This document shows positions 22,001 to 30,045 of a DNA stretch of 64,000 nucleotides, in pieces. Position 1 is the first letter of the stretch; every line of letters starts with the position of its first letter. The translations under genes were made by a program, and so were the position numbers. A model generated the notes under the pieces. The model was not told the origin of the DNA. It saw only the letters and a list, made by a program, of their open reading frames with translations, and made no database searches. This DNA is from Ceraceosorus guamensis (Eukaryota > Basidiomycota > Exobasidiomycetes > Ceraceosorales > Ceraceosoraceae), in NCBI RefSeq assembly GCF_003144195.1, contig NW_020290002.1, positions 124,001 through 188,000 of the forward strand, in the 5' to 3' direction.

Positions 22001-25000
22001 TGGGCAAGTTCCTTCGGGAAGGGCTGCACCACTTCATCACGCATCCTGGATACATGGCCTCGACGCCTGCCTCCCTACTGATCAGGCGGGGAAGCGAGTG
22101 GCGGAGGATGAGCATTCCAAACACCGCACAGCTGAGTATGTGGGGAAGGATACTCCGTGTACTGTGCGTGCTTGGGTTGCAAGTTCGACCAGATATTGAC
22201 TGGCGGGATGTGGACATTCATGAACTGCTTGCGCTGCCTTGGTTCACGCCCGCACTCAATGTCCACAAGACAAGGCCAATCAAAGAGCAGCAGATACGAC
22301 GTCGCCTCTCTCCTTCCCCTGACTTGCCGCTGCAGCCAGCAACACGGCAGGCAACACCGGATCCTGCAAGCAGAGACCCACGTCCACGCAACATTGGTCG
22401 CAACTCCATCGAGTCGGCGCACACTTCAGTGCTAGAATTCTTTGGCGTCTCTGACCTGGGAATATTGGCGCTCCTTCGTGCCAAGAACCTCACCTTTGCT
22501 GACATTTTGTGGTGGACAGATGCTAGAGGCACGTCGTATGCTGAGGGCTCCCGCCTCGCCTCTGGTAACATCAGCCCCCCCTTCCCTCGGGCCCTTCGGC
22601 ACCACTGGCCAGCCTGGCGGAACAGGCCATACCCGTTTGGCCTTGCTGAGCTGAGCACGAACACGGTTGAGGATCTGTACAAGGGGTATAACCCTGTGAC
22701 GCGCTTATGGAGCTCCCTCTGGAAGAGATTGCCGTGGCCGGTCAAGGACCAGATCCAGCGCCTAGCCAAGGAGGATTTGTACCAAGTCTCTGCCGACCAA
22801 TCCACCTCGAAGCACACCATCCCGCATGTCCGGCCATTCAAATGGGAACCAACGGAATTCAGGCTTCCGTGGCACCACCTTCTCCTTGGTGGCCGCAAGT
22901 GGCATGAGGTCACTGTGAGTAACACTCGCCAGACGATCCTGGCTCTGGCGGCAGCCAAGGACCATGTCGAACCAGACTGGCCTGACCTGCCTGACGGTGT
23001 GAATTGGAAGACGATCTGGAGGGACTTTCGTGGGTGCAGCATGCCCCCTGGTCCGTACGAAGCAGTACATCTCTTCCTTTTGCGCCGAGCCTGGGTCTCT
23101 TCTACAGGACCTGCTCATCGGCCCGAAGAGCACATGTCCATGTCTGAGAGAGTGCGTGAGCTCCTGCCTGACGATGAGGAGTGCGCAGGTGACTTTTTAG
23201 ACCTCATTGAGGCCCACCCAGATGACACCATGCCCGATCACTATAACCGTTTCTTCACGGCTGGGCTGGATGCAACTTTGACAAAGGAAGCCAAGGAGAG
23301 AAAGGCTGCGATAGCCAGGCTTCGTGCGCAGTACCTACACGACCTCCAGAACCCGCCGGGTCCAGAGAATTTGGACGATCTCTCCATCTATGCCGAGTCT
23401 GGAGCCCGCGAGCCCTCTCCTCCTCCTCCTCCAAGCAGCCCACCACCTGCTCCAACGATCTACCACAACCCCAGTACCCTCGTGGGCAAGGTCATGAGCA
23501 TGAGCCCAGATATTGCTGATGTTGATGTGTCCGAATACGTCCACTTCAGTCTTTCGTCTCACTCTGCAGCAGGAGCCTCCCAAACGGGGGTCGAGGGCCA
23601 GGGTGCCTCAGCATGGACTCACTTTGACCTATCCCCCGCAGCTCGTGAGCAACTGTGCCCGCATCCCTTGTTGAATGATGGCGCCGTTTTCCGGACGACT
23701 GATGAGGCTGGGCTGGGTGGCCAGGCGGCTCCTTCACCCGCTTCCGACCCACCAAATCCAGCGGACATTCCTGGGTTCTCTCTCACCGCAAGCACGCCCG
23801 ATGCATTGAGGCAGAGGGATTGGGAGGGAGTTGACCCGATCCACCGCACACCTGGCGGTGGCACAGATGATATCGAGCGTGCTCTCGCCGCGCTGAGTGT
23901 GGGCACATCCCGTGCGAGCCAACAGGATTGGGGAGGAAGGGACTTGTTTCGGCGGACGCCTAGCACGGAAGGTTGGGAGGTAGTTGACCCGGTCCACCGC
24001 GCACCTGGCAGTGGCACAGCTGATACCGAGCATGCTCTCGCCACGCTGAGTGTGGGCACACCCTGTGCAAGCCAGAAGGGTTGGGAAGGCACAGACCTGT
24101 TTCGGCATACACCTAGCACGGACATGTCTGCTGCAACACCACCGCCACATGGCCAGACTTGTGGAGTAGACCAGCGACCACGGGACCTCACCTGGGCTGA
24201 ACTTCGCCAGCAATACCCTTGGCCATCTAGGCATCCCAGTGAGCGCTACACGATCGAGATGGGGGTGCTGCGCCCTACAAGTCGGGCAAGGGCAACCCCA
24301 GCAGTTCCCACCAACCGCAGCCCTGTCTCCCGTCGTACGCTCTCAGGAACAAGGAGCACAACCACACCCAAGATCAACTATGCCAATCTGGATGCTGCTC
24401 TCGGTCCAGAAGGGCTTGGTGAACCTGCAGAAGAAGAGGCCTGGTCGGAGGGCTCTGCACCAAGCGATGCGGCCAGTACTCGGCCTACTGGAGGAGGGAA
24501 GAGGACGAAGAAGAGGGGAAGCACACAGCAGCGCTCCCCACATCAAGGGAAGAGCACAAAGACTAGACGTGAACAGCAACGCAGGCGCAAGAAAGAGCGC
24601 AAACGCAAGAAGAGGGAGGGCAAGCGGCGTGCCCGCTCCCCATCCTCAAGTCGGAGTCCTGCCCATGCCTCACATCGGAGGCAGCCTGCGCCGGACCACA
24701 CCAAACTCTACTCGTCCAAAATCAATGCTGCAGCGTACGAGGCTGCACTGGCCTCGTGCATACCTACCAAAGCACGGCGCCAACGCAGCTCCACTACCTC
24801 GTGGAGTTCGGAGTCTTCTGCTGCAGGCAGTACAGCAGACTCTGAAGGCGCTACGCATATCAACAGCCCGCCAGCGTCATCATCACCTGCACCAGGTGAC
24901 GATCAACATCCTGTGGACCCGGATGCAGAACACATGCCCGCTCCTGACCGCCCCAGTACAACTAACCCCTCCCCCCTCTCTCCTTCCCCCGCAGGTACCA

Positions 25001-25695
25001 GGCACAACGAAAGCCACGGCAAAGCAGCACTCACGAGTCAGGAGATTCGCAATCTCATATCAAACTCTGGTCAGACGCCGCAACGATTCCACCTCACGTT
25101 GCGCACTGCCAACCTCGCATCCCAGGATGCAGCTCTTCAAAGCGCGCATGCAGTTGACCTTTGTCCTGCAGGTTGCGCTGACGTGCACGACAGTGTACAG
25201 CACGGCTACGTACAGTGTCCCGCAGTTCAGAAGGTGTGGTCTGCTGCCTGGCCTGTACTCCAGTCGCTGCTCTCGACATCGGTAGCACTGCCTCTCCCTG
25301 TGCAGTGCCACCACGTCCTCACCTCTTGGAGAAATCCTCCACTCTTTACCAAGCAACAACATCCTCGAGTTGTCTTGTGGCGCAACGCCGTCATCACCTA
25401 CCTCCGCAATAGGAGGCACGTGCAAATTGCTGCTGCCCGACAAGCTGGCACGCATGCAATGTTCACATTTGCTGATGCAACCACTGGGGTTGCGCGCATC
25501 CTTCTGCAGCTTCTGCACCACCTGCATCAACGGTCCGACCAAAGCTCTTCGGCTTTCTCACAAAAGTGGATCAACAACGGCACCTTTGCTACCTTGCAAA
25601 AGAACAAAATTGTTCTTCGGGAACCTCCTGTTTGGGCGAGTGCCTCGAGCCTGTCTCGGCACTCGTCACCATCAGCGTCCAACTCGACCTCCTGA
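19039..25695 (+). CDS. LINE ORF2: APE endonuclease and reverse transcriptase
   Basis: 2,218 residues, very long for the class. Endonuclease motifs are complete: ATWNAR (N22), QETH (E49), GDWN (D191, N193) and SDH (286-288). Reverse transcriptase motifs: NYRPLSI, AGFVHGRSTMDI, DFMKAYDRV (D690), LQGAP and FADD (790-793). A thumb-like segment WHGKRPWVKW follows. From about residue 1455 to 1990 lies a low-complexity spacer with proline runs, two copies of a roughly 60-residue repeat (WEGVDPIHRTPGGG type, 1590-1705) and a Lys/Arg-rich block (about 1815-1880) that could act as a nuclear signal. The C-terminus has Cys2042, Cys2046, His2050/2055 and Cys2060, like the zinc motif found after many LINE RT domains. 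All catalytic residues are present, so it looks functional. Confidence 0.93.
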   Translation: MSPDNKVVGVCLASTYRFATWNARSISARTPGEIHKIMRDPPTVVFLQETHAPDLCPSSYLQSSERQPLKFPGASTLPNVPSGVLTRDAGILLFAPFDKLPFCVLWHDERFLGIRLKSKAPFFNVAPFDQSVSPADQLTPRIDDDCDPSYYLDLWSFHGPHTDREAFWRDIAGPPFLEHTSSSRPCFVGGDWNAWASDFDAYNATYNARSWEPIAAMLDAANLTDAFRHLRPMAREYTRYTMATGGLNGGTNAHLRSARRLDSVWAPIRLLTADLVTKATFEWSSSDHRVASITCHSSPTIDPSRGRGVWHLHAGVWEDPLMKIALSQWTQDVGVGNASPLTSANANVAVSSWFAVKERLRHVTHHLSLDIGKRQAALSKQVTALTKQLEQLDLAHNRVHRELMPSMVHKLDEALKAEAAQLTLASRSRLEAESIRPTSWLASANRSASHAPVPELLRPDGSYATSAKEKTATVCKHFQQAYAAPPPHPERAAMTKELLDAIPDSRKLTPAESTTLSKPFTADEMHAALLQMSKDSAPGLDGLTWPVYNATSAATMPRIARLANALLLGAALPPGEPRLRGVLLPKKGDKREISNYRPLSIANMDIRLISRALSIRLQTVSQKLLPWNQAGFVHGRSTMDIGILLQGVADFQHMRQAEPRRLWGSTSRFPRNPENTNAQPTRFFVILLLDFMKAYDRVLREWLMAVLRCYGFDEAYCNLVGALLYTATVSYLVEGHLTAAVHLLAGVLQGAPDSCITFELSMQPLLDLFELYGIGVLLEHTTGKTAVIAFADDEAVLIDVSTRENWDLYQRALKQYEIASNARLNPNKSSYFCVHANATSSFAIPDYLVQSGYQREGTHITHLGHPISIQEAVVPSSFEARILAISRHLSCIRQVHTTLHTRVRILNSLALGKLWHAFSLCGLPPRYSRTVRNTITSFLWHGKRPWVKWEIMITPTDRGGFGLLDPYIMALSFSAALLAKHVLKDTVLGKFLREGLHHFITHPGYMASTPASLLIRRGSEWRRMSIPNTAQLSMWGRILRVLCVLGLQVRPDIDWRDVDIHELLALPWFTPALNVHKTRPIKEQQIRRRLSPSPDLPLQPATRQATPDPASRDPRPRNIGRNSIESAHTSVLEFFGVSDLGILALLRAKNLTFADILWWTDARGTSYAEGSRLASGNISPPFPRALRHHWPAWRNRPYPFGLAELSTNTVEDLYKGYNPVTRLWSSLWKRLPWPVKDQIQRLAKEDLYQVSADQSTSKHTIPHVRPFKWEPTEFRLPWHHLLLGGRKWHEVTVSNTRQTILALAAAKDHVEPDWPDLPDGVNWKTIWRDFRGCSMPPGPYEAVHLFLLRRAWVSSTGPAHRPEEHMSMSERVRELLPDDEECAGDFLDLIEAHPDDTMPDHYNRFFTAGLDATLTKEAKERKAAIARLRAQYLHDLQNPPGPENLDDLSIYAESGAREPSPPPPPSSPPPAPTIYHNPSTLVGKVMSMSPDIADVDVSEYVHFSLSSHSAAGASQTGVEGQGASAWTHFDLSPAAREQLCPHPLLNDGAVFRTTDEAGLGGQAAPSPASDPPNPADIPGFSLTASTPDALRQRDWEGVDPIHRTPGGGTDDIERALAALSVGTSRASQQDWGGRDLFRRTPSTEGWEVVDPVHRAPGSGTADTEHALATLSVGTPCASQKGWEGTDLFRHTPSTDMSAATPPPHGQTCGVDQRPRDLTWAELRQQYPWPSRHPSERYTIEMGVLRPTSRARATPAVPTNRSPVSRRTLSGTRSTTTPKINYANLDAALGPEGLGEPAEEEAWSEGSAPSDAASTRPTGGGKRTKKRGSTQQRSPHQGKSTKTRREQQRRRKKERKRKKREGKRRARSPSSSRSPAHASHRRQPAPDHTKLYSSKINAAAYEAALASCIPTKARRQRSSTTSWSSESSAAGSTADSEGATHINSPPASSSPAPGDDQHPVDPDAEHMPAPDRPSTTNPSPLSPSPAGTRHNESHGKAALTSQEIRNLISNSGQTPQRFHLTLRTANLASQDAALQSAHAVDLCPAGCADVHDSVQHGYVQCPAVQKVWSAAWPVLQSLLSTSVALPLPVQCHHVLTSWRNPPLFTKQQHPRVVLWRNAVITYLRNRRHVQIAAARQAGTHAMFTFADATTGVARILLQLLHHLHQRSDQSSSAFSQKWINNGTFATLQKNKIVLREPPVWASASSLSRHSSPSASNSTS

Positions 25696-26517
25696 CTCTT
25701 GGCCTACATCTCAAGCGCCAACCTCCTCCTCGATGTCAACAAACTCAAATTCTTGACTCATGGTCTGCGTCTCGGACGCCAACTTCATCATCATTGCCGT
25801 CACCAACTTCAAAGTCTCGACGCTCTGCCTGTAATTCAGGCCCCGGCCACCGTGCCGATTTGAGTCCACCAATCATGGTCCCCCTGCTTCTCCGGTGAAG
25901 CCATCAACCACCTACGGTTGATCCATCAAAAAGAAGAAAGTGCTGCTGCCGCCTCAACCTTTTGCCACGCCTGGTACCTCCTCCCCCACCCCCTTGCACC
26001 TGCTCAAACACACTCATATATTGGCCTTCTACATTTGCGCTCGACCACAACTCATGAGTCACAACTCACGACTCAGCGCCCATGGCATGTAGCATAGCAT
26101 CTCCGCGGTGCTCCGTGGACCGGTCTCTGTAACCCTCTCGTGCAGAGGGCCCTGCAGTTACCCTTCTCCACAGTAGCCTCGCACAAACAGTGCTACGCAC
26201 GTGTCCACACATGTCACTAGACAGGCCTGTTCCGAGCAGTCGTTTGTTGTAGGTACGGTACATGAACGTACATGAGATAACGATCTTCTTAAAAAGAAGG
26301 GGGACCAGGAGTACATTGGTCCTTATGCGCAGCTGCACCTCGCCACGCGCGTCGGAGGTCCTTTGGGCATGTACATGTACATTGTCGTTGGTTCAATATT
26401 GTGGTTTCCCCGCTCGCACCCCTTTGTTTGACCCACGACTCGATCATGCAGGAATGAGTGCCGTCAGTGAGCACACGTACGTAGCGACGCTAAACAAATA
26501 CATCGTCATCGTCATCG

Positions 26518-26559
<42 letters not shown>

Positions 26560-27049
26560 GTAGGACTCTGCGTAACAGCGGGATCTCTCGGGAAGATCCG
26601 CCATGTTGCGGTAGCACACCTCGCCAATACCTGAAGCACACAGGCTAGTCGACATTATATTGCCATGGCGATGCCCGCCAGCCTAAACCTAAACCTAAAT
26701 CCCCTGGTTGGAAGCGCGGCGGGTCCGGTCTCAATCTATACCTAGATCTTTTGGCGGGAAGCGCGGCGGATCGGAGGGAATAACGATGTTCCGGGCCAAA
26801 CATACCTCTGCGACGGCCTTTTCGTTACGTTCCTCGCTCGGCTGGTGCAGTACCTACACCTGAAGCACACAGGTTGATCTACACCATGTCGGCAATGGCT
26901 CGGTCTCTTGTGAGCCAACATCGCAACCAATGAATCCCCTCACTAAAGTGCGGCGGATTGGAAGAGGCGCAGCTCCGGAATTGTTCGGCCCGTTTTGACA
27001 AGAACGCCCTTTCCCAGCCGGTTCCTGGCCCGTCCTTTGTCATTGAGGC
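25696..27049. other. LINE 3' region and repeat-rich spacer
   Basis: The LINE 3' region runs to about 25.94 kb. Beyond it: ACTCATGAGTCACAACTCAC at about 26052; a TCA trinucleotide array at about 26502-26559; three CCTAAA units near 26681-26698; and a local duplication in which ACCTGAAGCACACAGG occurs at 26629 and 26858 and GGAAGCGCGGCGG at 26710 and 26757. No gene is supported. Confidence 0.55.
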
Positions 27050-27430
27050 CCTCAATCTTTTGGCGTAGCCTCACCAAAGCACCCCCACTCCCCAGCGACT
27101 TTGTGGTTGATGGCAAACGAATGAAAGCATCAATATATCTTGGGACGATCACCGAAACGCCACTGGAACTTGAGATCGATATTTGGCGCACTAAGTCGCA
27201 AATCTCCTGTAGACTACTCCACGTGCCCTCCTTTCTTTCTGACCATCTGGGAACGCCCTCATAGGCCCTCGAGTCCCAGATGCTCTTTGGACGACCAGCG
27301 CAAATGTTGTCATGGTACCGGCAAGCAGGACAATATATCTCACCCTTTCCTACGAGCGACAGCCGGCCATTAAAGTGTCTGCCCGGACTACCTTATCTCC
27401 GGCCATGGGAGTGACATTTCGGCTGATCAC
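27050..27430 (-). pseudogene. Decayed relative of the 15.5-15.8 kb orphan exon
   Basis: Reverse-strand alignment to the first exon of the 14889-15837 gene is nearly gap-free around GEIYCPACRY and SQVPVA, but this copy has several in-frame stops and lacks the ATG (GTG at the matching place). Many differences are G-to-A or C-to-T in sense, though transversions occur too. It shows that the exon travels with, or is adjacent to, the LINE 5' region at both places. Confidence 0.5.
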
Positions 27431-27978
27431 TCACGGACCAGGAGTCACGACGCTGCCTGCTTCATCTCTGATTCCCAAACCATTGCAGTGCCATAGGAAG
27501 CAAGTCCGCCGCTCCAGTCGTCTGCTCGAAGCGTGGGTAACGAGTGGCAACCCATTCAATCTGCTCATTGGGTCAATGTGACGGCGGCGGCGGCAGGCAC
27601 AACGGATCCAGGTGGAAGGCGTCGATGTTCTGTGTCTGGTACAGCTCGGGGCTGCGTTGTTCTCTGACACATGGATTGGGACTGTACGCAGCGCTTCTCG
27701 AAACACAGGGACCCTTCCACATCGTGGCGGCGAGCGAGCGTGTCCGATTCCGATAGCCAGCGAGTGGCAAAAAAGAACATCTGCTCTGACGTGCTATGCA
27801 ACATATTGCCGGAGCCGGCTGCACGGCTCCAACACATGATGACTGCCTCCGATGACACCTCTACACCGTCTAGTGACTCTCTCTAGCAAGTGCACTACCA
27901 AACGTTTGCCTCACCCTACCCCCTTTGTCTTTCGAATGACCGGTCAAATGAAGGTTGCTAACGTCACCCTGCGAGAAG

Positions 27979-27990
27979 CTTTAAAAAGGG
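27979..27990 (+). promoter_or_regulatory. TATA-like element, second LINE unit
   Basis: CTTTAAAAAGGG, counterpart of the box at 17029, about 245 bp before the ORF1 ATG at 28223. Confidence 0.4.
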
Positions 27991-28158
27991 GCGACTTACT
28001 TGCGCCCACCTAGTTTTCCTCCTCACCAACGAACTCCCTTTTCTCTGCTAAACGAACCACAGCAACTTTAGCCAAAACAACAGCTCCCTTTTTCTACTCA
28101 GGGCTCTCCTGCGCTCAGTCGGCTTCACCTCGACGATCCTACGCTCTGCCAAGGTCTC

Positions 28159-28219
28159 GTGAGTAGTTCTACCACACCCAACCAAGTTCACCTTGTCACT
28201 TACCAGCTCTTCCCTACAG
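28159..28219 (+). other. Putative 5'UTR intron, second LINE unit
   Basis: GTGAGTAG donor, CTTAC at 28199-28203, CTACAG acceptor ending 28219, three bases before the ATG. Length 61 nt against 63 nt in the first unit. Confidence 0.5.
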
Positions 28220-28222
28220 TCG

Positions 28223-29803
28223 ATGGACACGGAAGGTCCAAGCTACAGGTCCGGCTATGATGACGAAGCTCAGCACGAGTACCTGGACCAACAGGAAGGG
28301 CTCTCAAGCACCATGCTCAACAAGGATGTGGACGAGGGTATGCTTGCAGAGGAAACGACAAACATCATCGCACCCATCCATAGTGGCGGCCACAGGGCCG
28401 CTATGGAAGGAGGAGTAGATGACGGCCAAGAAGGAGAGGACGGACTCGGAAAGGACGACCCGCTTGGCCGAAATTTGCTCTATCGTGCAAATGCAGCCGA
28501 AGGTGTCTCTGCAGGGGCTCCCACGAACCCGACCCCAAGGGGGTTGATGGCAAGCCCCTTTCGTCCTCCTGATCGAGGAAGCGGGGAAGAGTTCACTGCG
28601 AGGCAGCAGGAAATCAAGGATGCTATTGACGCCTCGCGAGTGTTACTATCTGCTGAGTGGTTATACAACGCCTGGACGCGAGATGACAATCCGCCTGCCT
28701 GGCGGGATGCGCTTGCAGCCCTGTCCACCGAAAAACTCTTACCTGGCTACAGCCGGTATGTCTTCACCATGGGCCAAGCCATGTCACCCGCTAATAAAGC
28801 CGAGGGACGCCTCAAGTCGGTAGTCGAAATCTGCCTTGACATCGACAAAATTCGTGCCTCGGCTGTCCGGCTGTTCAAGGTTCGCACCGCCATCCTTGGT
28901 GTCGACATCAAATTTGCTCCAGAAGCAGACGTTGACCCCTCTCTTTTCAAAATCAAGTACGAAGGATTCCATCTCGAGCACGACAAGACCAGCCGCAGCT
29001 TAGGAGAAGGCTTGTTGGCACTTTACTTAGATCCTGTCCTAGCAAGAAGCATCGATTACATAGATGACTTCATCCGAACCGTCATCACCCAGCTTAATGC
29101 TCGAGGATACGAGCTGCGCTGCCTCTGGTCGATCTTTACCAACCTACGGGGCGCGATCAACGGACCGCCACGATACCGCGAGGAGCTGCTGGCAGTGGTC
29201 GAGTTGATCGGTGAAGATCGCAAGGTCCATGGATGGCTGTACGTCCCTGGGTCTCCTCGGTGTTATGTCTGGTACCCTGGGCGCGGACGCTGGTGTTACA
29301 AGTGCACGTGGAGGGCAGAAGAGCAACATAAGGAGACCGCAGAGTGCAAGGCCGCAGAAGCTAAGCGGCGTAGCAAGGCTCGCGCTGCAAAGGCGGTCCC
29401 CAGGAAAGAATCCAGCATCGACCCCGTCCCCCCAATGAGAGGACACAGTATAATACTCGGTCCAAGAGCTAGCAGGATGCGGGCCTCTGCAACCGCAGCG
29501 CCAGTAAGAATCAAGACCAACTCTCCACCGCCGCCTCCTCCTGTTCGGGAGGTAGCAATGTCAATGCCACCACCAACAATCCCAGCACTTTCTCGCACGA
29601 CCCCTGCTGGCTTTCAAGATCGCGACCGACCAGCGATCACACGTGGGACCGACCCTCTTGTTTATGGATCTCGGGCTGGATCCAGGGCCTCAACCTCTGC
29701 GCCATCAATTTCAGAAGCACCAGCAACACGCCTTGTGCGTGGGCCTTCGGGCCTTGCCCTCGCGGCAGTTTCCGACCGTATAGGTCCCGTTTATCATAGC
29801 TAG
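28223..29803 (+). CDS. LINE ORF1 protein (copy 2, intact frame)
   Basis: 526 residues from the ATG at 28223. Same plan as the ORF1 at 17273: acidic N-terminus, conserved SAEWLYNAWTRDD onset of the central domain, GPPRY, and a CX2CX7HX5C knuckle at C358, C361, H369 and C375, then KESSIDPVPPMRGHS and a proline-rich tail. Identity falls away after LALAA, where this protein ends in VSDRIGPVYHS inside the first terminal repeat. The frame has stayed open despite divergence of about 40% from copy 1, implying selection or recent arrival from a second active family. No ORF2 follows. Confidence 0.75.
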   Translation: MDTEGPSYRSGYDDEAQHEYLDQQEGLSSTMLNKDVDEGMLAEETTNIIAPIHSGGHRAAMEGGVDDGQEGEDGLGKDDPLGRNLLYRANAAEGVSAGAPTNPTPRGLMASPFRPPDRGSGEEFTARQQEIKDAIDASRVLLSAEWLYNAWTRDDNPPAWRDALAALSTEKLLPGYSRYVFTMGQAMSPANKAEGRLKSVVEICLDIDKIRASAVRLFKVRTAILGVDIKFAPEADVDPSLFKIKYEGFHLEHDKTSRSLGEGLLALYLDPVLARSIDYIDDFIRTVITQLNARGYELRCLWSIFTNLRGAINGPPRYREELLAVVELIGEDRKVHGWLYVPGSPRCYVWYPGRGRWCYKCTWRAEEQHKETAECKAAEAKRRSKARAAKAVPRKESSIDPVPPMRGHSIILGPRASRMRASATAAPVRIKTNSPPPPPPVREVAMSMPPPTIPALSRTTPAGFQDRDRPAITRGTDPLVYGSRAGSRASTSAPSISEAPATRLVRGPSGLALAAVSDRIGPVYHS

Positions 29804-30045
29804 ACCTCGCCTCAGAGGCACCAGCAACACGCCTTGTGCGTGGGCCTTCGGGCGCCCTCGCGGCAGTTTGGCCCTCGCGGCAGTTTGGCCCTCGCGGCAG
29901 TTTTCGACCGTTTAGGTCCCGTTCATCATAGCTAGACCTCGACTCAGAAGAATTAGCAATGCGCCTTGTGCGTGGGCCTTCGGGCCTTGCCCTTGCGGCA
30001 GGTTTGACCATTCTGGTCCCGGTTATCATAGCTAGACATCGACGA
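29711..30045 (+). repeat. Three tandem repeats at the 3' end of the ORF1-only unit
   Basis: Units at about 29711-29811, 29812-29942 and 29943-30045 each run from TCAGARG through GCCTTGTGCGTGGGCCTTCGGG to TATCATAGCTAGAC. The middle one is longer because CCCTCGCGGCAGTTTGG is itself repeated about three times. The ORF1 stop TAG lies in the first unit. Such terminal repeats are typical of some LINE 3' ends. Confidence 0.72.

Larger units (their letters stand above)
15480..25940 (+). mobile_element. Non-LTR retrotransposon (LINE), two-ORF, apparently intact
   Basis: About 10 kb unit: a 5' region with repeats (15.5-17.2 kb), ORF1 with a zinc knuckle (17273-19042), ORF2 with APE endonuclease, reverse transcriptase and a C-terminal Cys/His motif (19039-25695), and a 3' region. 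Both ORFs are open throughout, so the copy is young or under selection. The 5' limit is set only by where similarity to the unit at 27 kb fades (about 15480), the 3' limit by loss of coding signal; no poly-A tail or target-site duplication was identified. The ORF1-ORF2 layout and APE/RT order fit the L1/Tad-like part of the LINE tree; I do not assign a clade. Confidence 0.88.
27050..30045 (+). mobile_element. Second LINE-related unit, ORF1 only
   Basis: Colinear with 15.48-18.85 kb at about 70% identity by eye: the antisense-gene segment, one 5' monomer, TATA-like box, putative intron, then an open ORF1. No ORF2 sequence follows. After the ORF1 stop there are repeats ending CATAGCTAG. This is opposite to the usual 5' truncation of LINEs. 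It may be a non-autonomous derivative, a deletion product, or a host-retained ORF1. Confidence 0.7.

Noticed and set aside
26681-26698. Interstitial telomere repeat
   Set aside because: Only three CCTAAA units and not the TTAGGG type usual in fungi; no telomeric context.
15480-30045. LTR retrotransposon
   Set aside because: No long terminal repeats, protease or integrase; APE endonuclease and LINE-type reverse transcriptase are present instead.
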